Of a stretch of DNA of 59,464 nucleotides, positions 42,352 to 52,234 are shown one piece after another. Under the pieces are notes generated by a model that was given only the letters and a program-made list of their open reading frames with translations, did no database searches and was not told the origin of the DNA. The position numbers were made by a program, and so were the translations under genes. The first letter of the stretch is position 1, and each line of letters starts with the position of its first letter. Origin of the DNA: Psychrobacter coccoides (GTDB taxonomy: Bacteria; Pseudomonadota; Gammaproteobacteria; Pseudomonadales; Moraxellaceae); contig NZ_JAGBKM010000021.1 in the NCBI RefSeq assembly GCF_017498085.1, positions 1 through 59,464 of the forward strand, written 5' to 3'.

Positions 42352-45054
42352 TTAAGCCACTTCACCCGCCAAAAACTCTTTGGCAAAACGCTGCAGCATA
42401 CCGCCAGAGTTGTACATTTTCACCTCATCAGCGGTATCTAAACGGCAGATGACCGGCGTTTTATCAACGCTGCCGTCTTTACGATGGATAACTAATGTCA
42501 TATCGCCACCAGCGGAGACATCCCCTTCAAGATCAAACACTTCACTGCCATCGATGTTTAAAGTGTTACGGTTGGTGCCTTCTTTAAACTGTACGGGAAG
42601 GGCGCCCATGCCGACGAGGTTTTGGCGGTGGATACGCTCAAAGTCTTCTGCGACGACGACTTCCACGCCAGCCAGGCGCACGCCCTTGGCCGCCCAGTCA
42701 CGGCTAGAGCCTTGACCATAGCCGTCACCTGCGATGATGATCAGCGGCTGTTCACGATTCATATATGTCTCGATCGCTTCCCACATACGCATCACTTCGC
42801 CTTCAGGTTCCACACGAGCCAGCGATCCTTGAATGACGTTGCCGTCTTCGTCACGTACCATCTCGTTAAGCAGCTTCGGGTTGGCAAAGGTGGCACGTTG
42901 GGCGGTTAGGTGATCACCACGGTGGGTGGCGTACGAGTTATAGTCTTCTTCAGGTAGCCCCATCGTATCCAAATACTCACCCGCCGCACTATCACTCATA
43001 ATGGCATTAGACGGTGACATATGATCGGTGGTGATATTGTCTCCAAGTACCGCTAATGGACGCATGCCAGACAGCTTGTTTTTTGCTGCCATAGCGCCTT
43101 CCCAGTACGGTGGACGGCGGATATAAGTGCTCATCTCACGCCAATCGTACTGCGGATCGATGACCGACGCTTCATTACGGCCGGCTTGCGCCTTGGCCTC
43201 ATCAAACATCGGGATATAGACTTGGTTGAACTGCTCAGGCTTCACAGCTGCCTCTACAATGGCGTCCACCTCCGCATCATCAAACCAGATGTCTTTTAAG
43301 TAGACATCATTGCCATCTTGGTCTTTACCCAGTGCGTCTTTTTCGATATCAAAGCGGATATTACCTGCAATAGCGTAAGCCACAACCAATGGCGGTGAGG
43401 CAAGGAACGCTTGCTTGGCATACGGATGGATACGACCATCAAAGTTACGGTTACCCGACAGCACAGCGGTACTAAACAAATCACGGTCGATGATTTCTTG
43501 CTGGATATCTGGGTCTAACGCACCACTCATGCCATTACAAGTGGTACAGGCAAAGGCAACGACATCAAAGCCTAGTTTTTGTAGCTCTGGTAGCAACTCT
43601 GCTTCTTCTAAATACAGCTTAACGGTCTTAGAGCCTGGAGCAAGTGAGGACTTCACCCAAGGTTTACGCACGAGACCCTTTTCGACGGCGTTACGAGCAA
43701 CAATACCGGCCGCCACCATGTTACGGGGGTTTGAGGTGTTGGTACAGCTGGTAATAGCGGCAATAATGACAGCACCATCTGGCATGAGGCCATCTTCTGG
43801 CTCAGGCTGTTTTTGATCAGCGCCATGAGCGATGCCCTCCTTAACCAAGTCAGTCGTCGAGACGCGCGCATGCGGGCGTGAAGGGCCAGCGATGTTACGC
43901 ACGACTTTTGACAAATCAAAGCGCAGTACACGGTCATATTCTGCATCTACCATGCCATCAGCCCACAGACCAACTTGCTTGGCATAAGCTTCAACGATTT
44001 TGATTTGTTGCTCGCTGCGACCTGTTAGACGCAAATAATCAATGGTTTGCTCATCGATAGAGAACATCGCAGCCGTGGCACCGTATTCAGGGGTCATATT
44101 AGAGATAGAGGCACGGTCACCAACGGTTAGATTACGGGCACCTTCACCAAAAAACTCAAGATAAGACGACACCACGCCTTCCTCACGTAAAAACTCGGTC
44201 ATGGCCAGTACCAAATCGGTACCGGTAATGCCTTCTTGTAATTTGCCAGTTAATTCAACACCAATGATATCTGGCAGGCGCATGTAAGAGGGGTTGCCCA
44301 GCATCACGCTTTCGGCCTCTAGTCCACCAACACCGATTGAAATCACACCCAGCGCATCGACCATTGGCGTGTGGCTGTCAGTGCCGACTAGGGTGTCAGG
44401 GAAGGCAACAGCATCGCCGTCTTGGTCAGCGACGACTTGTACCACTGGTGACATTTTTTCTAGATTGATTTGGTGCATGATACCGTTGCCGGGTGGTACG
44501 ACGTTGACGTTATCAAAGGCGTACTGACACCAGTTAATAAAGTGAAAACGGTCTTCGTTACGGCGCTCTTCGATGGCACGGTTTTTTTCAAACGCATCTT
44601 CTTCAAAACCAGCATGCTCAACGGCTAGTGAGTGATCAACGATCAACTGCGTCGGTACGATAGGGTTTACTTTGGACGGGTCACCACCTTCTGCTGCGAT
44701 GGCATCACGTAGCCCTGCTAAGTCGACAAATGCGGTCTGTCCTAAGATATCGTGACAGACCACACGGGCAGGGTACCAAGGAAAGTCGATGTCTTGCTTA
44801 CGGTAGATATGCTGTGATAGCGCTTCTGTTAAGTCTTCTGGCGGGCAACGGCGTAATAAGTTTTCGCACAGTACTTTTGAGCTAAACGGCAGCTTGGCAT
44901 AAGCGCCAGGCTCAATCTCATTGACCGCTTGTTCGACATCAAAATAATGCAAATCGGTACTGCTGTTATCAAAAGCTGGCAATGGCTTTTTGTACTTTTC
45001 GTTCATGGTTTGCGGATTAACTTGCGTTAAAGGCTGCTTGCTGTCATCGCTCAT
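42352..45054 (-). CDS. acnD: Fe-S dependent 2-methylcitrate/2-methylisocitrate dehydratase AcnD
   Basis: A 900-residue aconitase-family enzyme that dehydrates 2-methylcitrate in propionate breakdown, working with PrpF. Iron-sulfur ligands are visible in ITSCTNTSNP and FACTTCNGMSG. The NVVPPGNGIMHQINLEKMSPVVQ block and HFINWCQYAF are typical of AcnD rather than AcnA. GYGQGSSRDWAAKG lies in the C-terminal swivel domain. AAGGA sits eight bases before ATG 45054. It follows prpC by 204 bases, with a stable inverted repeat in that gap. Normal AcnD is about 860-870 residues; the extra length is mostly a 40-residue N-terminus. Confidence 0.95.
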   Translation of the reverse strand: MSDDSKQPLTQVNPQTMNEKYKKPLPAFDNSSTDLHYFDVEQAVNEIEPGAYAKLPFSSKVLCENLLRRCPPEDLTEALSQHIYRKQDIDFPWYPARVVCHDILGQTAFVDLAGLRDAIAAEGGDPSKVNPIVPTQLIVDHSLAVEHAGFEEDAFEKNRAIEERRNEDRFHFINWCQYAFDNVNVVPPGNGIMHQINLEKMSPVVQVVADQDGDAVAFPDTLVGTDSHTPMVDALGVISIGVGGLEAESVMLGNPSYMRLPDIIGVELTGKLQEGITGTDLVLAMTEFLREEGVVSSYLEFFGEGARNLTVGDRASISNMTPEYGATAAMFSIDEQTIDYLRLTGRSEQQIKIVEAYAKQVGLWADGMVDAEYDRVLRFDLSKVVRNIAGPSRPHARVSTTDLVKEGIAHGADQKQPEPEDGLMPDGAVIIAAITSCTNTSNPRNMVAAGIVARNAVEKGLVRKPWVKSSLAPGSKTVKLYLEEAELLPELQKLGFDVVAFACTTCNGMSGALDPDIQQEIIDRDLFSTAVLSGNRNFDGRIHPYAKQAFLASPPLVVAYAIAGNIRFDIEKDALGKDQDGNDVYLKDIWFDDAEVDAIVEAAVKPEQFNQVYIPMFDEAKAQAGRNEASVIDPQYDWREMSTYIRRPPYWEGAMAAKNKLSGMRPLAVLGDNITTDHMSPSNAIMSDSAAGEYLDTMGLPEEDYNSYATHRGDHLTAQRATFANPKLLNEMVRDEDGNVIQGSLARVEPEGEVMRMWEAIETYMNREQPLIIIAGDGYGQGSSRDWAAKGVRLAGVEVVVAEDFERIHRQNLVGMGALPVQFKEGTNRNTLNIDGSEVFDLEGDVSAGGDMTLVIHRKDGSVDKTPVICRLDTADEVKMYNSGGMLQRFAKEFLAGEVA

Positions 45055-45142
45055 GGCGTGCTTTCCTTTATAAGTAGGGTGGTATAGTGAGTTGAACTGT
45101 ATTTAATTAAGTTAAAGGTATAAAAAGGTATACATATGATTC

Positions 45143-45182
45143 ATTTAGCAAAATTTATTATTGATAGTAAATTTTGCTAAAT
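45143..45182 (-). repeat. Inverted repeat between prpC and acnD
   Basis: Arms of 15 bases, ATTTAGCAAAATTTA and its exact complement, with a 10-base loop. AT-rich and without a U-run, it looks like an mRNA-processing or attenuation hairpin, or an operator, inside the prpC-acnD transcript. Confidence 0.75.
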
Positions 45183-45258
45183 AAATGTTGCGGCTGTTTT
45201 AGAAAGCGATAGGGCATGCCATACACACCCTATCTAGTCAGTCAAAAAACACAATCAA

Positions 45259-46389
45259 TTAACCACGCTCAGCGATAGGCGGAACCTCTCTTGGCTCCTC
45301 ACCGATATACTCTGCACTTGGGCGAATGATACGGTTGTTGGCACGTTGCTCAAACACATGCGCCGCCCAACCTGTCAGACGTGAGCAGACAAAGATCGGC
45401 GTAAACAGCTTGGTTGGGATACCCATGAAGTTGTAGGTTGACGCATGGAAAAAGTCAGCGTTACAGAACAGTTTCTTTTCACGCCACATCACCTCTTCAC
45501 AGCGTACCGATACGGGATAAAGCACCGTATCGCCCACATCTTCTGCAAGCTTCTCTGCCCATTCTTTAATAATGACGTTACGGGGATCAGATTCGCTGTA
45601 GATGGCATGACCAAAGCCCATGATTTTGTCTTTGCGCTCAAGCATCGCCATCATCTCGGCTTCTGCTTCGTCAGGCGATTTGAAGTCTTGAATCATGTCC
45701 ATTGCTGCTTCATTTGCACCGCCATGCAAGTTGCCACGTAGTGAGCCGATGGCGCCTGTGATACAAGAATGAATGTCAGATAGGGTAGAGGCGCACACTC
45801 GTGCAGTAAAGGTTGAGGCATTGAACTCATGCTCTGCGTATAAGATAAGCGACACGTTCATCACACGCTCGTGCAGCTCATTAGGCTTCTTGCCTTTAAG
45901 CAGATGTAAGAAGTGACCCCCGATGGTATCGTCATCAGTTTCGGTTTCGATGCGCACGTTATCGTGGCTAAAACGATACCAATAATTGATAATCGAAGGG
46001 AATACTGCCAGCATACGATCGGTTTTGTCGTTTTGCTGATCAAAGTCCGTTTCCATCTCCAGATTACCGAGCATTGAGCAACCGGTGCGCAGTACATCCA
46101 TAGGATGAGCGTCCTTTGGAATGCGCTCAAGCACGTCTTTTAGCGCTTGTGGCAAGCCACGCAGTTTTTTGAGCTTGGCTTGATAGGCATCTAGCTCGCT
46201 TTGGGTTGGCAAGTGACCATAAAGTAGCAAGTGCGCCACTTCTTCGAATACACATTGCTCCGCCAAATCTTTGACATCATAGCCACGATAAGTCAGACCT
46301 GAGCCCGACTTTCCGACGGTTGATAATGACGTCTTACCTGCAACTTGACCACGTAGTCCTGCGCCTGTTAATTGTTTGCCTGCTGCCAT
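45259..46389 (-). CDS. prpC: 2-Methylcitrate synthase
   Basis: PrpC condenses propionyl-CoA with oxaloacetate to 2-methylcitrate. The 376-residue citrate-synthase-fold protein starts MAAGKQLTGAGLRGQVAGKT and has SGLTYRGYDVKDLAE, GSLRGNLHGGANEAAMDM (catalytic His), MGFGHAIYSESDPRN (catalytic His) and FCNADFFHASTYNFMGIP (Asp). The length matches bacterial methylcitrate synthases rather than the hexameric citrate synthase (about 430). AAGGA lies eight bases before the ATG. It is the second gene of prpB-prpC-acnD. Confidence 0.95.
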   Translation of the reverse strand: MAAGKQLTGAGLRGQVAGKTSLSTVGKSGSGLTYRGYDVKDLAEQCVFEEVAHLLLYGHLPTQSELDAYQAKLKKLRGLPQALKDVLERIPKDAHPMDVLRTGCSMLGNLEMETDFDQQNDKTDRMLAVFPSIINYWYRFSHDNVRIETETDDDTIGGHFLHLLKGKKPNELHERVMNVSLILYAEHEFNASTFTARVCASTLSDIHSCITGAIGSLRGNLHGGANEAAMDMIQDFKSPDEAEAEMMAMLERKDKIMGFGHAIYSESDPRNVIIKEWAEKLAEDVGDTVLYPVSVRCEEVMWREKKLFCNADFFHASTYNFMGIPTKLFTPIFVCSRLTGWAAHVFEQRANNRIIRPSAEYIGEEPREVPPIAERG

Positions 46390-46508
46390 AATTAAATTCC
46401 TTTTGTTGGTAGCGTGTTGTTTACTGCTTGGTGTGTTGAAACGGGGTTCCTATAAAACCACTGAGTGAGAGAATAAGCTTATACCTTACTTACCTCTCAA
46501 CTTAGTGC

Positions 46509-47399
46509 TTACTTATTGTCAGCAAATAGCTTGTCTAGAGTCTGCTCAAATTCATGGTAGTTTAGGAAGTCATAGAGCTCCATGCGGGTTTGCATGGTGT
46601 CAACGACATTCTCTTGCGTGCCATCAGACAGTATGTGTTGATAAACGTTTAAAGCGGCTTTGTTCATCGCACGAAAGGCGGATAAAGGATAGAGCACCAT
46701 ATCGACACCGACGCCATATAACTGCTCAGTTGTATATAGATCTGTTTGACCAAACTCAGTCATATTGGCCAGTACAGGAATATCTAGTACGTCGGTAAAC
46801 TTACGATACATCTCGATATCGGTCAAAGCTTCTGCAAAGATCATATCGGCACCTGCTTCTTGGAAGGCAACAGCGCGCTCTACAGCAGCGTCCAACCCTT
46901 CGACCGATAACGCATCCGTACGTGCCATTATCACAAAATCAGGATCAGTCTTGGCATCAAGCGCTGCTTTTAGGCGATCCACCATCTCTGCGATACTAAC
47001 GATTTCTTTGTTGGGGCGATGACCACAGCGCTTTTGCGCCACCTGATCTTCGATATGTACCGCTGCCACGCCTGCTTTTTCCATCTTTCTGACAGTTTGG
47101 CTGATGTTAAAAGCGCCGCCCCAACCCGTATCGATATCGACCAATAGCGGAGTATCTACAGCATCAGTGATACGGCGAGTATCCTCGAGCACATTATCCA
47201 GACTGGTCATACCTAAATCTGGCAGACCAAATGAGGCGTTTGCCACACCGCCACCAGACAGGTAGATGGCTTTGTGACCGACTTGGGTCGCCATCATGGC
47301 GGTATAGGCATTGATGGTGCCGACAATCTGTAAGGGCAGGTTATTATCGTTTTGTTGTTTCATTGCACTGCGAAAGCGAGCGCCAGCTGATGTGGTCAT
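46509..47399 (-). CDS. prpB: 2-Methylisocitrate lyase
   Basis: PrpB cleaves 2-methylisocitrate to pyruvate and succinate, ending the methylcitrate cycle. The 296-residue PEP-mutase/isocitrate-lyase enzyme has [33 protein letters not shown] (Mg site), [17 protein letters not shown] (catalytic Cys in KRCGH) and [11 protein letters not shown]. It is first in the prpB-prpC-acnD unit. AAGGA lies seven bases before the ATG. A LysR rather than a PrpR or GntR regulator is the nearest transcription factor. Confidence 0.96.
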   Translation of the reverse strand: MTTSAGARFRSAMKQQNDNNLPLQIVGTINAYTAMMATQVGHKAIYLSGGGVANASFGLPDLGMTSLDNVLEDTRRITDAVDTPLLVDIDTGWGGAFNISQTVRKMEKAGVAAVHIEDQVAQKRCGHRPNKEIVSIAEMVDRLKAALDAKTDPDFVIMARTDALSVEGLDAAVERAVAFQEAGADMIFAEALTDIEMYRKFTDVLDIPVLANMTEFGQTDLYTTEQLYGVGVDMVLYPLSAFRAMNKAALNVYQHILSDGTQENVVDTMQTRMELYDFLNYHEFEQTLDKLFADNK

Positions 47400-47744
47400 G
47401 TAAAAGTCCTTGCGTAGGGAGAGTAGGTAGATAAAAGAATCCGTAATTAGCTATATCGCTGCTGTTATTTTTATAACTGTACTCAATTAACGGATAATTA
47501 ATTGAACCTTAGTTGACTTAGAGTATACATAATTACCTTGATATGGAAGAGGTGATTGCGCTCTATTTATAATTTATAATTAACAATGAAGTTATAAATA
47601 CTAATATTATTTGTATAATAAATACCTATATACAGTAATCTAATGATTTATTCTTTGCATTATTCATTTTTATCAAAAATTATTCGTCAGCCCTTGTTTT
47701 TAGAAATATTTGGTTACATTTATTTTAAATATTGTTTCGTTAAG
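47400..47744. other. Probable prpB promoter region
   Basis: About 350 AT-rich bases between the Nramp-like gene terminator and prpB. Because that terminator isolates the upstream gene, the prp promoter must lie here. AT tracts around 47570-47640 are prominent. No operator palindrome was certain. Confidence 0.45.
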
Positions 47745-47745
47745 C

Positions 47746-47780
47746 CTTAAAAAACCCCTTATCGCTGTAGCAATAAGGGG
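47746..47780 (-). terminator. Rho-independent terminator of the Nramp-like gene
   Basis: CCCCTTAT / ATAAGGGG stem with a 10-base loop; on the minus strand it is followed by TTTTTTAAGG. It sits 33 bases past the carrier gene stop. Confidence 0.88.
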
Positions 47781-47812
47781 CTTGAGTTAATCTTCATTAG
47801 GATGTTGAATAC

Positions 47813-49087
47813 TTACCCAAACATGCCAGCGAGATTGCCTAAGAATAATAGTGTAAAGGCTGCTAAGAACAATAATCCAGCTATCGAGTAGGCGTTCATA
47901 GCAAACGACAGTTTCTTATGGTTTTTTACCAAGGTGTAGTTGAGCCAACCAAAAATAGGCGCTGAGACAAAGGCTGATATCATGGCAAACTTAAGCATAG
48001 CGCCTAGCTGTCCGGTAAAGAAAGTGATAATCACCAACCCGCCACCAATGGCGTAGGTTGTCCAAAAAGCAATCTGCTTTTTATTGATTTCGCTTTGCCC
48101 TTTAATCAAACGCCAGCACTCTGAGTTGGCACGGCCATAACCGTCTGCACAGGTAATGGTGGTGCCAAACATACACATAAAAGCAACGAAGGCGACGAGT
48201 AGACGTGACCACTCACCGATAGTATCGGTATACATACTGATCAGCTGAGCAATGTACGCACCGCCAACCAACTCGATTTCTTGACCTGATCCATACTGTA
48301 CAAAGACGCCCAGTGCTAAGAAAAACAAGGCCAAAATAGCAGACACCAAAAACCCAACGTTGAAATCAAGTAGGCCTTGACGATGGGTGGTGTGATCGGT
48401 TTTGACTTTAGCGGACGTCCACATCGAGGTAATGGCGGCGAACTCAAGCGGCGCAGGCATCCAGCCCATAAGCGCTACAATAAACCCAAGTGTGGCCATA
48501 TTCCATGGTGAAACAGCCACAAAATCTGCTGCCATAACGGTCGGCTTGCCCGCCGCAATCACCACAGCGGCAAGGGTGGCGGCAGTCAATGCAATCATGA
48601 TCCATTTGGTCACGCCATCTAGCAGCTTATAGCGGCCTGCAATCAAAAACACCCAAGACACTGAGACAATGATTAAAGACAGACTGATCGTCGACAGCTC
48701 AATGGAGGCTGGTAACATAAACCCTAAAATAACGGCTGCAATCAAGGAGACTGCACCGGTACTAATGACAGCCGACAGCATGGATAAGATAAAGTATATC
48801 CATAAATAGGCTTTTGAACGTTTGGCATAACCTGCAATCAGACTCTCACCGGTCTCATAAACGTAGTCTGTACCGAAACGAAAAAAAGGATATTTAACAA
48901 CGTTGGCCAAAATAATCATAATCGCCAACTGCCAGCCATATAGCGCACCTGCTTGGGTTGATGAAATCAGATGCGAGCCGCCGATGGCAGCAGTCGCCAT
49001 CAAGATGCCTGGGCCAAATATACGCCAACTAAAGCCCTCTGGTGACGCCTTGGTACTGGCATTTTTATTCAATGATTGTGTGCTCAT
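47813..49087 (-). CDS. Nramp-fold transporter lacking the metal-site residues
   Basis: A 424-residue inner-membrane protein with about 11 helices and the Nramp start GPGILMATAAIGGSHLIS then STQAGALYGWQL. Where Nramp metal transporters have DPGN in helix 1, this has IGGSH; where helix 6 has MPHN, this has MPAPLE. Both metal-coordinating sites are therefore absent and the substrate is probably not Mn/Fe. GAGG lies six bases before ATG 49087. It lies between a LysR gene and prpB, and its own terminator separates it from prpB. Related non-canonical Nramps carry Mg, Al or organic substrates; propionate-related uptake is only a guess. Confidence 0.8.
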   Translation of the reverse strand: MSTQSLNKNASTKASPEGFSWRIFGPGILMATAAIGGSHLISSTQAGALYGWQLAIMIILANVVKYPFFRFGTDYVYETGESLIAGYAKRSKAYLWIYFILSMLSAVISTGAVSLIAAVILGFMLPASIELSTISLSLIIVSVSWVFLIAGRYKLLDGVTKWIMIALTAATLAAVVIAAGKPTVMAADFVAVSPWNMATLGFIVALMGWMPAPLEFAAITSMWTSAKVKTDHTTHRQGLLDFNVGFLVSAILALFFLALGVFVQYGSGQEIELVGGAYIAQLISMYTDTIGEWSRLLVAFVAFMCMFGTTITCADGYGRANSECWRLIKGQSEINKKQIAFWTTYAIGGGLVIITFFTGQLGAMLKFAMISAFVSAPIFGWLNYTLVKNHKKLSFAMNAYSIAGLLFLAAFTLLFLGNLAGMFG

Positions 49088-49230
49088 AACGACCTCAATG
49101 TATATTTAATCGGCTCTCACTACCTTGTGATGAGCTACTTGTAAGCAAATGTAAAACAACAAGGCAGACTTTAGCATAACTCTACAGCCCTGCGACAATA
49201 ATTATTCTGATAAATGGGAATATAAGGCAT

Positions 49231-50178
49231 TTACTCAAAATGCTGCTGGCGATAGGTAATACCCTTCTGCTCATAGACTTGGTAAATGGCGCTGAGTAAG
49301 TTTGGTGTGTGAGGATGGATAAAGTCTTTGAGCGTATGCAAGTAAATAGGGGAGGTGGCGTTTTCATGAATCAGGCGCTGATAGCTTATCTGCTCAGTAC
49401 GCACCGTTTTTAGGCTGGCGGGCACGAGTGTAATCCCTTCACCGGCAGCGACTAAACCCAACGCCACTTGCAAATCGCTCACCTCAGTGGTCATTAGTGG
49501 TGTAATGCCATATTGAGCAAACAAGTGTAATAGAGGCTCAGTGACAGGCTCATCTTGGCTGTTAGCAGTGGTCGTAGACACGGGCAGGTGAGTTTGATGA
49601 TACAAAATCAGCCGATTGTCTGCCAAATCTATCAAGCGCTGCTTTTTAATATTGGCCAAGGGATGTGCTTTTGGCAAGGCCACTAAATAGCGTTCATGAC
49701 GCAACAAAATCTGCTGTATCCAGGCATCTTGATGCGCAAAACGGCCAAAACCGATATCAATCTCGCCAGACTTTAGTGCTTCGATTTGTTGATAAGAGCT
49801 GATGTCTTTTAGATTCACTGCGATGTCGGGGTTTTGCTGTTTTAAAGTCGCAATAATATCTGGCAAATGTCCATAAAGCACCGAAGGCACAAAACCAATG
49901 TTAAGTGCCGTATTGGGTGTCGATAAACGCTGGGTCATAGTGGTGATATTGTTGAGCTCTATCAGGACTGAGCTGACCTTGTCATAAAAAAACTGCCCCG
50001 CCTCTGTCAGCTGCAAGGGCCGATTGTAACGATCCACCAGCGCCACATTCATATCAGTTTCTAGTTGTTTAATTTGCCGACTGAGACTGGGCTGTGACAG
50101 GCCTATGGCTTTTGCTGCAGCGCTAAAGCTGCGTAATTCGGCAACGGCAACAAAGGCATTGAGTTGTTTTAAATCCAT
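49231..50178 (-). CDS. LysR-family transcriptional regulator
   Basis: A 315-residue LysR protein. The N-terminal winged helix reads MDLKQLNAFVAVAELRSFSAAAKAIGLSQPSLSRQIKQLE, followed by the BenM/CatM-like effector domain (ALNIGFVPSVLYGHLPDII, FGRFAHQDAWI, VAAGEGITLVPASL). ATG 50178 has GAGGGA seven bases upstream; an in-frame start at 50226 is less likely. It lies 143 bases upstream of the Nramp-like gene on the same strand and may control it or the prp genes. The ligand is unknown. Confidence 0.88.
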   Translation of the reverse strand: MDLKQLNAFVAVAELRSFSAAAKAIGLSQPSLSRQIKQLETDMNVALVDRYNRPLQLTEAGQFFYDKVSSVLIELNNITTMTQRLSTPNTALNIGFVPSVLYGHLPDIIATLKQQNPDIAVNLKDISSYQQIEALKSGEIDIGFGRFAHQDAWIQQILLRHERYLVALPKAHPLANIKKQRLIDLADNRLILYHQTHLPVSTTTANSQDEPVTEPLLHLFAQYGITPLMTTEVSDLQVALGLVAAGEGITLVPASLKTVRTEQISYQRLIHENATSPIYLHTLKDFIHPHTPNLLSAIYQVYEQKGITYRQQHFE

Positions 50179-50455
50179 ATCAGCTTCCCTCTTTTGTGGC
50201 CGGTTTTGCTCAAACGATAAAATCAAGGAGGGGTACTATGCGATAAAACCGTTTATCGGTCAATTGTATTACTCATCCCAACATCTGTTGCTTATTATCA
50301 AATACCAGTACCATAATGTAAACTTAGCGTCTATATAGAGCGCATTGAATATTTGCAGACAGTCACAGAGCGCATTGACAGGGTCTACACCATACAAAAG
50401 TGAAAAACAGTCCCTTGACTTTATTTGGTTATGCGAATCAATCTGGTATTACCCT

Positions 50456-51271
50456 ATGAAAAACTCAAACCATAATATAAGCAGCCGCGATAAAGGATCC
50501 GTACCACCCGATGATGACCTTAAACTAAATATTAATGAGCGTAGCCTGAGCGTCTATGAACGCTATCTTAAACAGATAATGCAGGATAGCACTCAAGACC
50601 CCAACGCTGATAGTAGCAACCTATCACGTACTCATGATAGCCGTACCAATCACGCCAGCACGTCTTTACAAGACCATCAAACATCACCAAAAAAGGACAG
50701 GCCAAGCAGCAGTGTCAAGCTACTGCTGATAATGGGTGTTTTTTGTGCGGCGCTACTGATTGGGGTTATCGTGGTTATTTTAAACGCCACTGGTGTCTTG
50801 GTGTCTTTAACAGATCGATTGGTTTCCAATCCCCCCCAAATAGTCAGTACAAGCAGCAATAACGACTCAGTCATCAATAGTACAGTAAATGACAACGAAT
50901 CAGCAGCAACACACAATAAAGACACAGACAGTACCGATATACCAGCCAATATAACAGTTGAGAACTCTAGCAGCTCGGATGAAGCAGCCACTGAGGTCAT
51001 GCCAGCCAACGCCAGTGTAAAAACAACCATAGCGCCAAATAATATGACCAAAGTCTATGCAGAAAAACGCAGCGCTGGTACTGAAAACTATAAACCTGTA
51101 CATACTGAGTCTAAAATGATGATAAGAACTCAAACATTGACCCTGCCAGAACCAAAAAGTAATGTTGAACCTAAACCAGGTTCTGAGTCAGACCATAGTG
51201 AGTATGACATTAGCTTTGATGACTTCAAAGAAGAGGCGCAAGTTGTCATATACCGTGAGACTTCAGAGTAG
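50456..51271 (+). CDS. Hypothetical single-pass membrane protein
   Basis: A 271-residue protein I do not recognise. The cytoplasmic part (1-85) is polar, Asp/Ser/Asn-rich; one helix spans about 88-110 (LLLIMGVFCAALLIGVIVVI); the remaining 160 residues are Ser/Thr/Asn-rich and look disordered, ending DDFKEEAQVVIYRETSE. It would be a type II inner-membrane protein with a flexible periplasmic tail. The start is uncertain: ATG 50456 has a weak ribosome site and the frame is open back to 50345. Its last nine bases overlap the convergent GTPase gene. Confidence 0.5.
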   Translation: MKNSNHNISSRDKGSVPPDDDLKLNINERSLSVYERYLKQIMQDSTQDPNADSSNLSRTHDSRTNHASTSLQDHQTSPKKDRPSSSVKLLLIMGVFCAALLIGVIVVILNATGVLVSLTDRLVSNPPQIVSTSSNNDSVINSTVNDNESAATHNKDTDSTDIPANITVENSSSSDEAATEVMPANASVKTTIAPNNMTKVYAEKRSAGTENYKPVHTESKMMIRTQTLTLPEPKSNVEPKPGSESDHSEYDISFDDFKEEAQVVIYRETSE

Positions 51272-52231
51272 TGCTTTTGCATCCCTGCTTAACCCTCTTT
51301 GCCAATATAGGGCATCTTGATTCATATCCTGCCCTATAAACACAATATCCCTAGCTCCAGAGCTGCTTTTCTCTGCGGGCAGGATCTCAGGTTGCTGCAT
51401 AACCTTACGTACCGATTGCAGCAATAGCGGTCCTTCATCCGTATGCAGGACGCCCTTAACACGCAATATCTTGTCACCTCGAGCATGTAGTAACGCTGAG
51501 AGCCAAACCGTGAACTCCACCCAGTCTATTTTTTTAGGAATCGGCAGTGACACCACAGTCGTTGATGCTCCAACATTAGCGAGCGTTGATTGGTAGATTT
51601 CGGTCGGCGCTGGTAGCGCAGGTACAGAGCTTTCGACACCAAATGCGGATAATGAGATAAGTGCAGCTGGATTGATCTTGCCGATGGTCGATACAAGATT
51701 TGATAAGGACTGCTCAGATACTTCCTCTGATTTTGCAATAACAATACGATCAGCTGATAGTACTTGCTGACGACATAGGGCATCAGTCTTTAGCGCCACC
51801 TGAAAATGTAGCGCATCAACCATAATGATGGTTTTTTTTAGCACAAAATGATAGATCAAAACAGGGTGCTCGCTGATAGTGACGATGATGTCTTCGGGAT
51901 CAGCCAGACCACTGGTTTCTATGATGAGTGCATCTGGAGTATTGATGGCGTCTGTTTTTGTATGGGTTCTAGACTCTGCAACCTCCAACAATGCCGATAT
52001 CAGCTCTTCTTTGCCTTTTGAGATGCCGGCGGTTCCGGTCAAAACCTTGACACTCATCGCCTCACCTAACAGTAAGTCGTCAACGGGTTGCTGGGCGGCT
52101 TCTTGGGTAAAGACCTGCGCATTGCCATATGTCTTAGTAAAAAGGGCATGACGTAGCCATGTGGTCTTACCTGAACCCAGATAGCCACTTAATAGCACAA
52201 TATCAAGCCGGTTGTCTGATGAGGTCTGCAT
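51263..52231 (-). CDS. COG0523 (CobW-like) GTPase lacking the CxCC metal motif
   Basis: A 322-residue G3E GTPase: Walker A LLSGYLGSGKTTWLRHAL, E-T-S-G-L-A-D-P near residue 115 and a C-terminal CobW domain (LLHARGDKILRVKGVLHTDEGPLLLQSV). Two hallmarks are missing. Family members carry GGCxCC after the first strands, but here the same position reads LTGTAGISKG with no Cys. The guanine-specificity motif NKxD reads IAKSEEV. It may bind nucleotide weakly and not act as a metal chaperone. It starts three bases after the small CxxC gene and shares a transcript with it. Confidence 0.82.
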   Translation of the reverse strand: MQTSSDNRLDIVLLSGYLGSGKTTWLRHALFTKTYGNAQVFTQEAAQQPVDDLLLGEAMSVKVLTGTAGISKGKEELISALLEVAESRTHTKTDAINTPDALIIETSGLADPEDIIVTISEHPVLIYHFVLKKTIIMVDALHFQVALKTDALCRQQVLSADRIVIAKSEEVSEQSLSNLVSTIGKINPAALISLSAFGVESSVPALPAPTEIYQSTLANVGASTTVVSLPIPKKIDWVEFTVWLSALLHARGDKILRVKGVLHTDEGPLLLQSVRKVMQQPEILPAEKSSSGARDIVFIGQDMNQDALYWQRGLSRDAKALL

Positions 52232-52234
52232 CAG

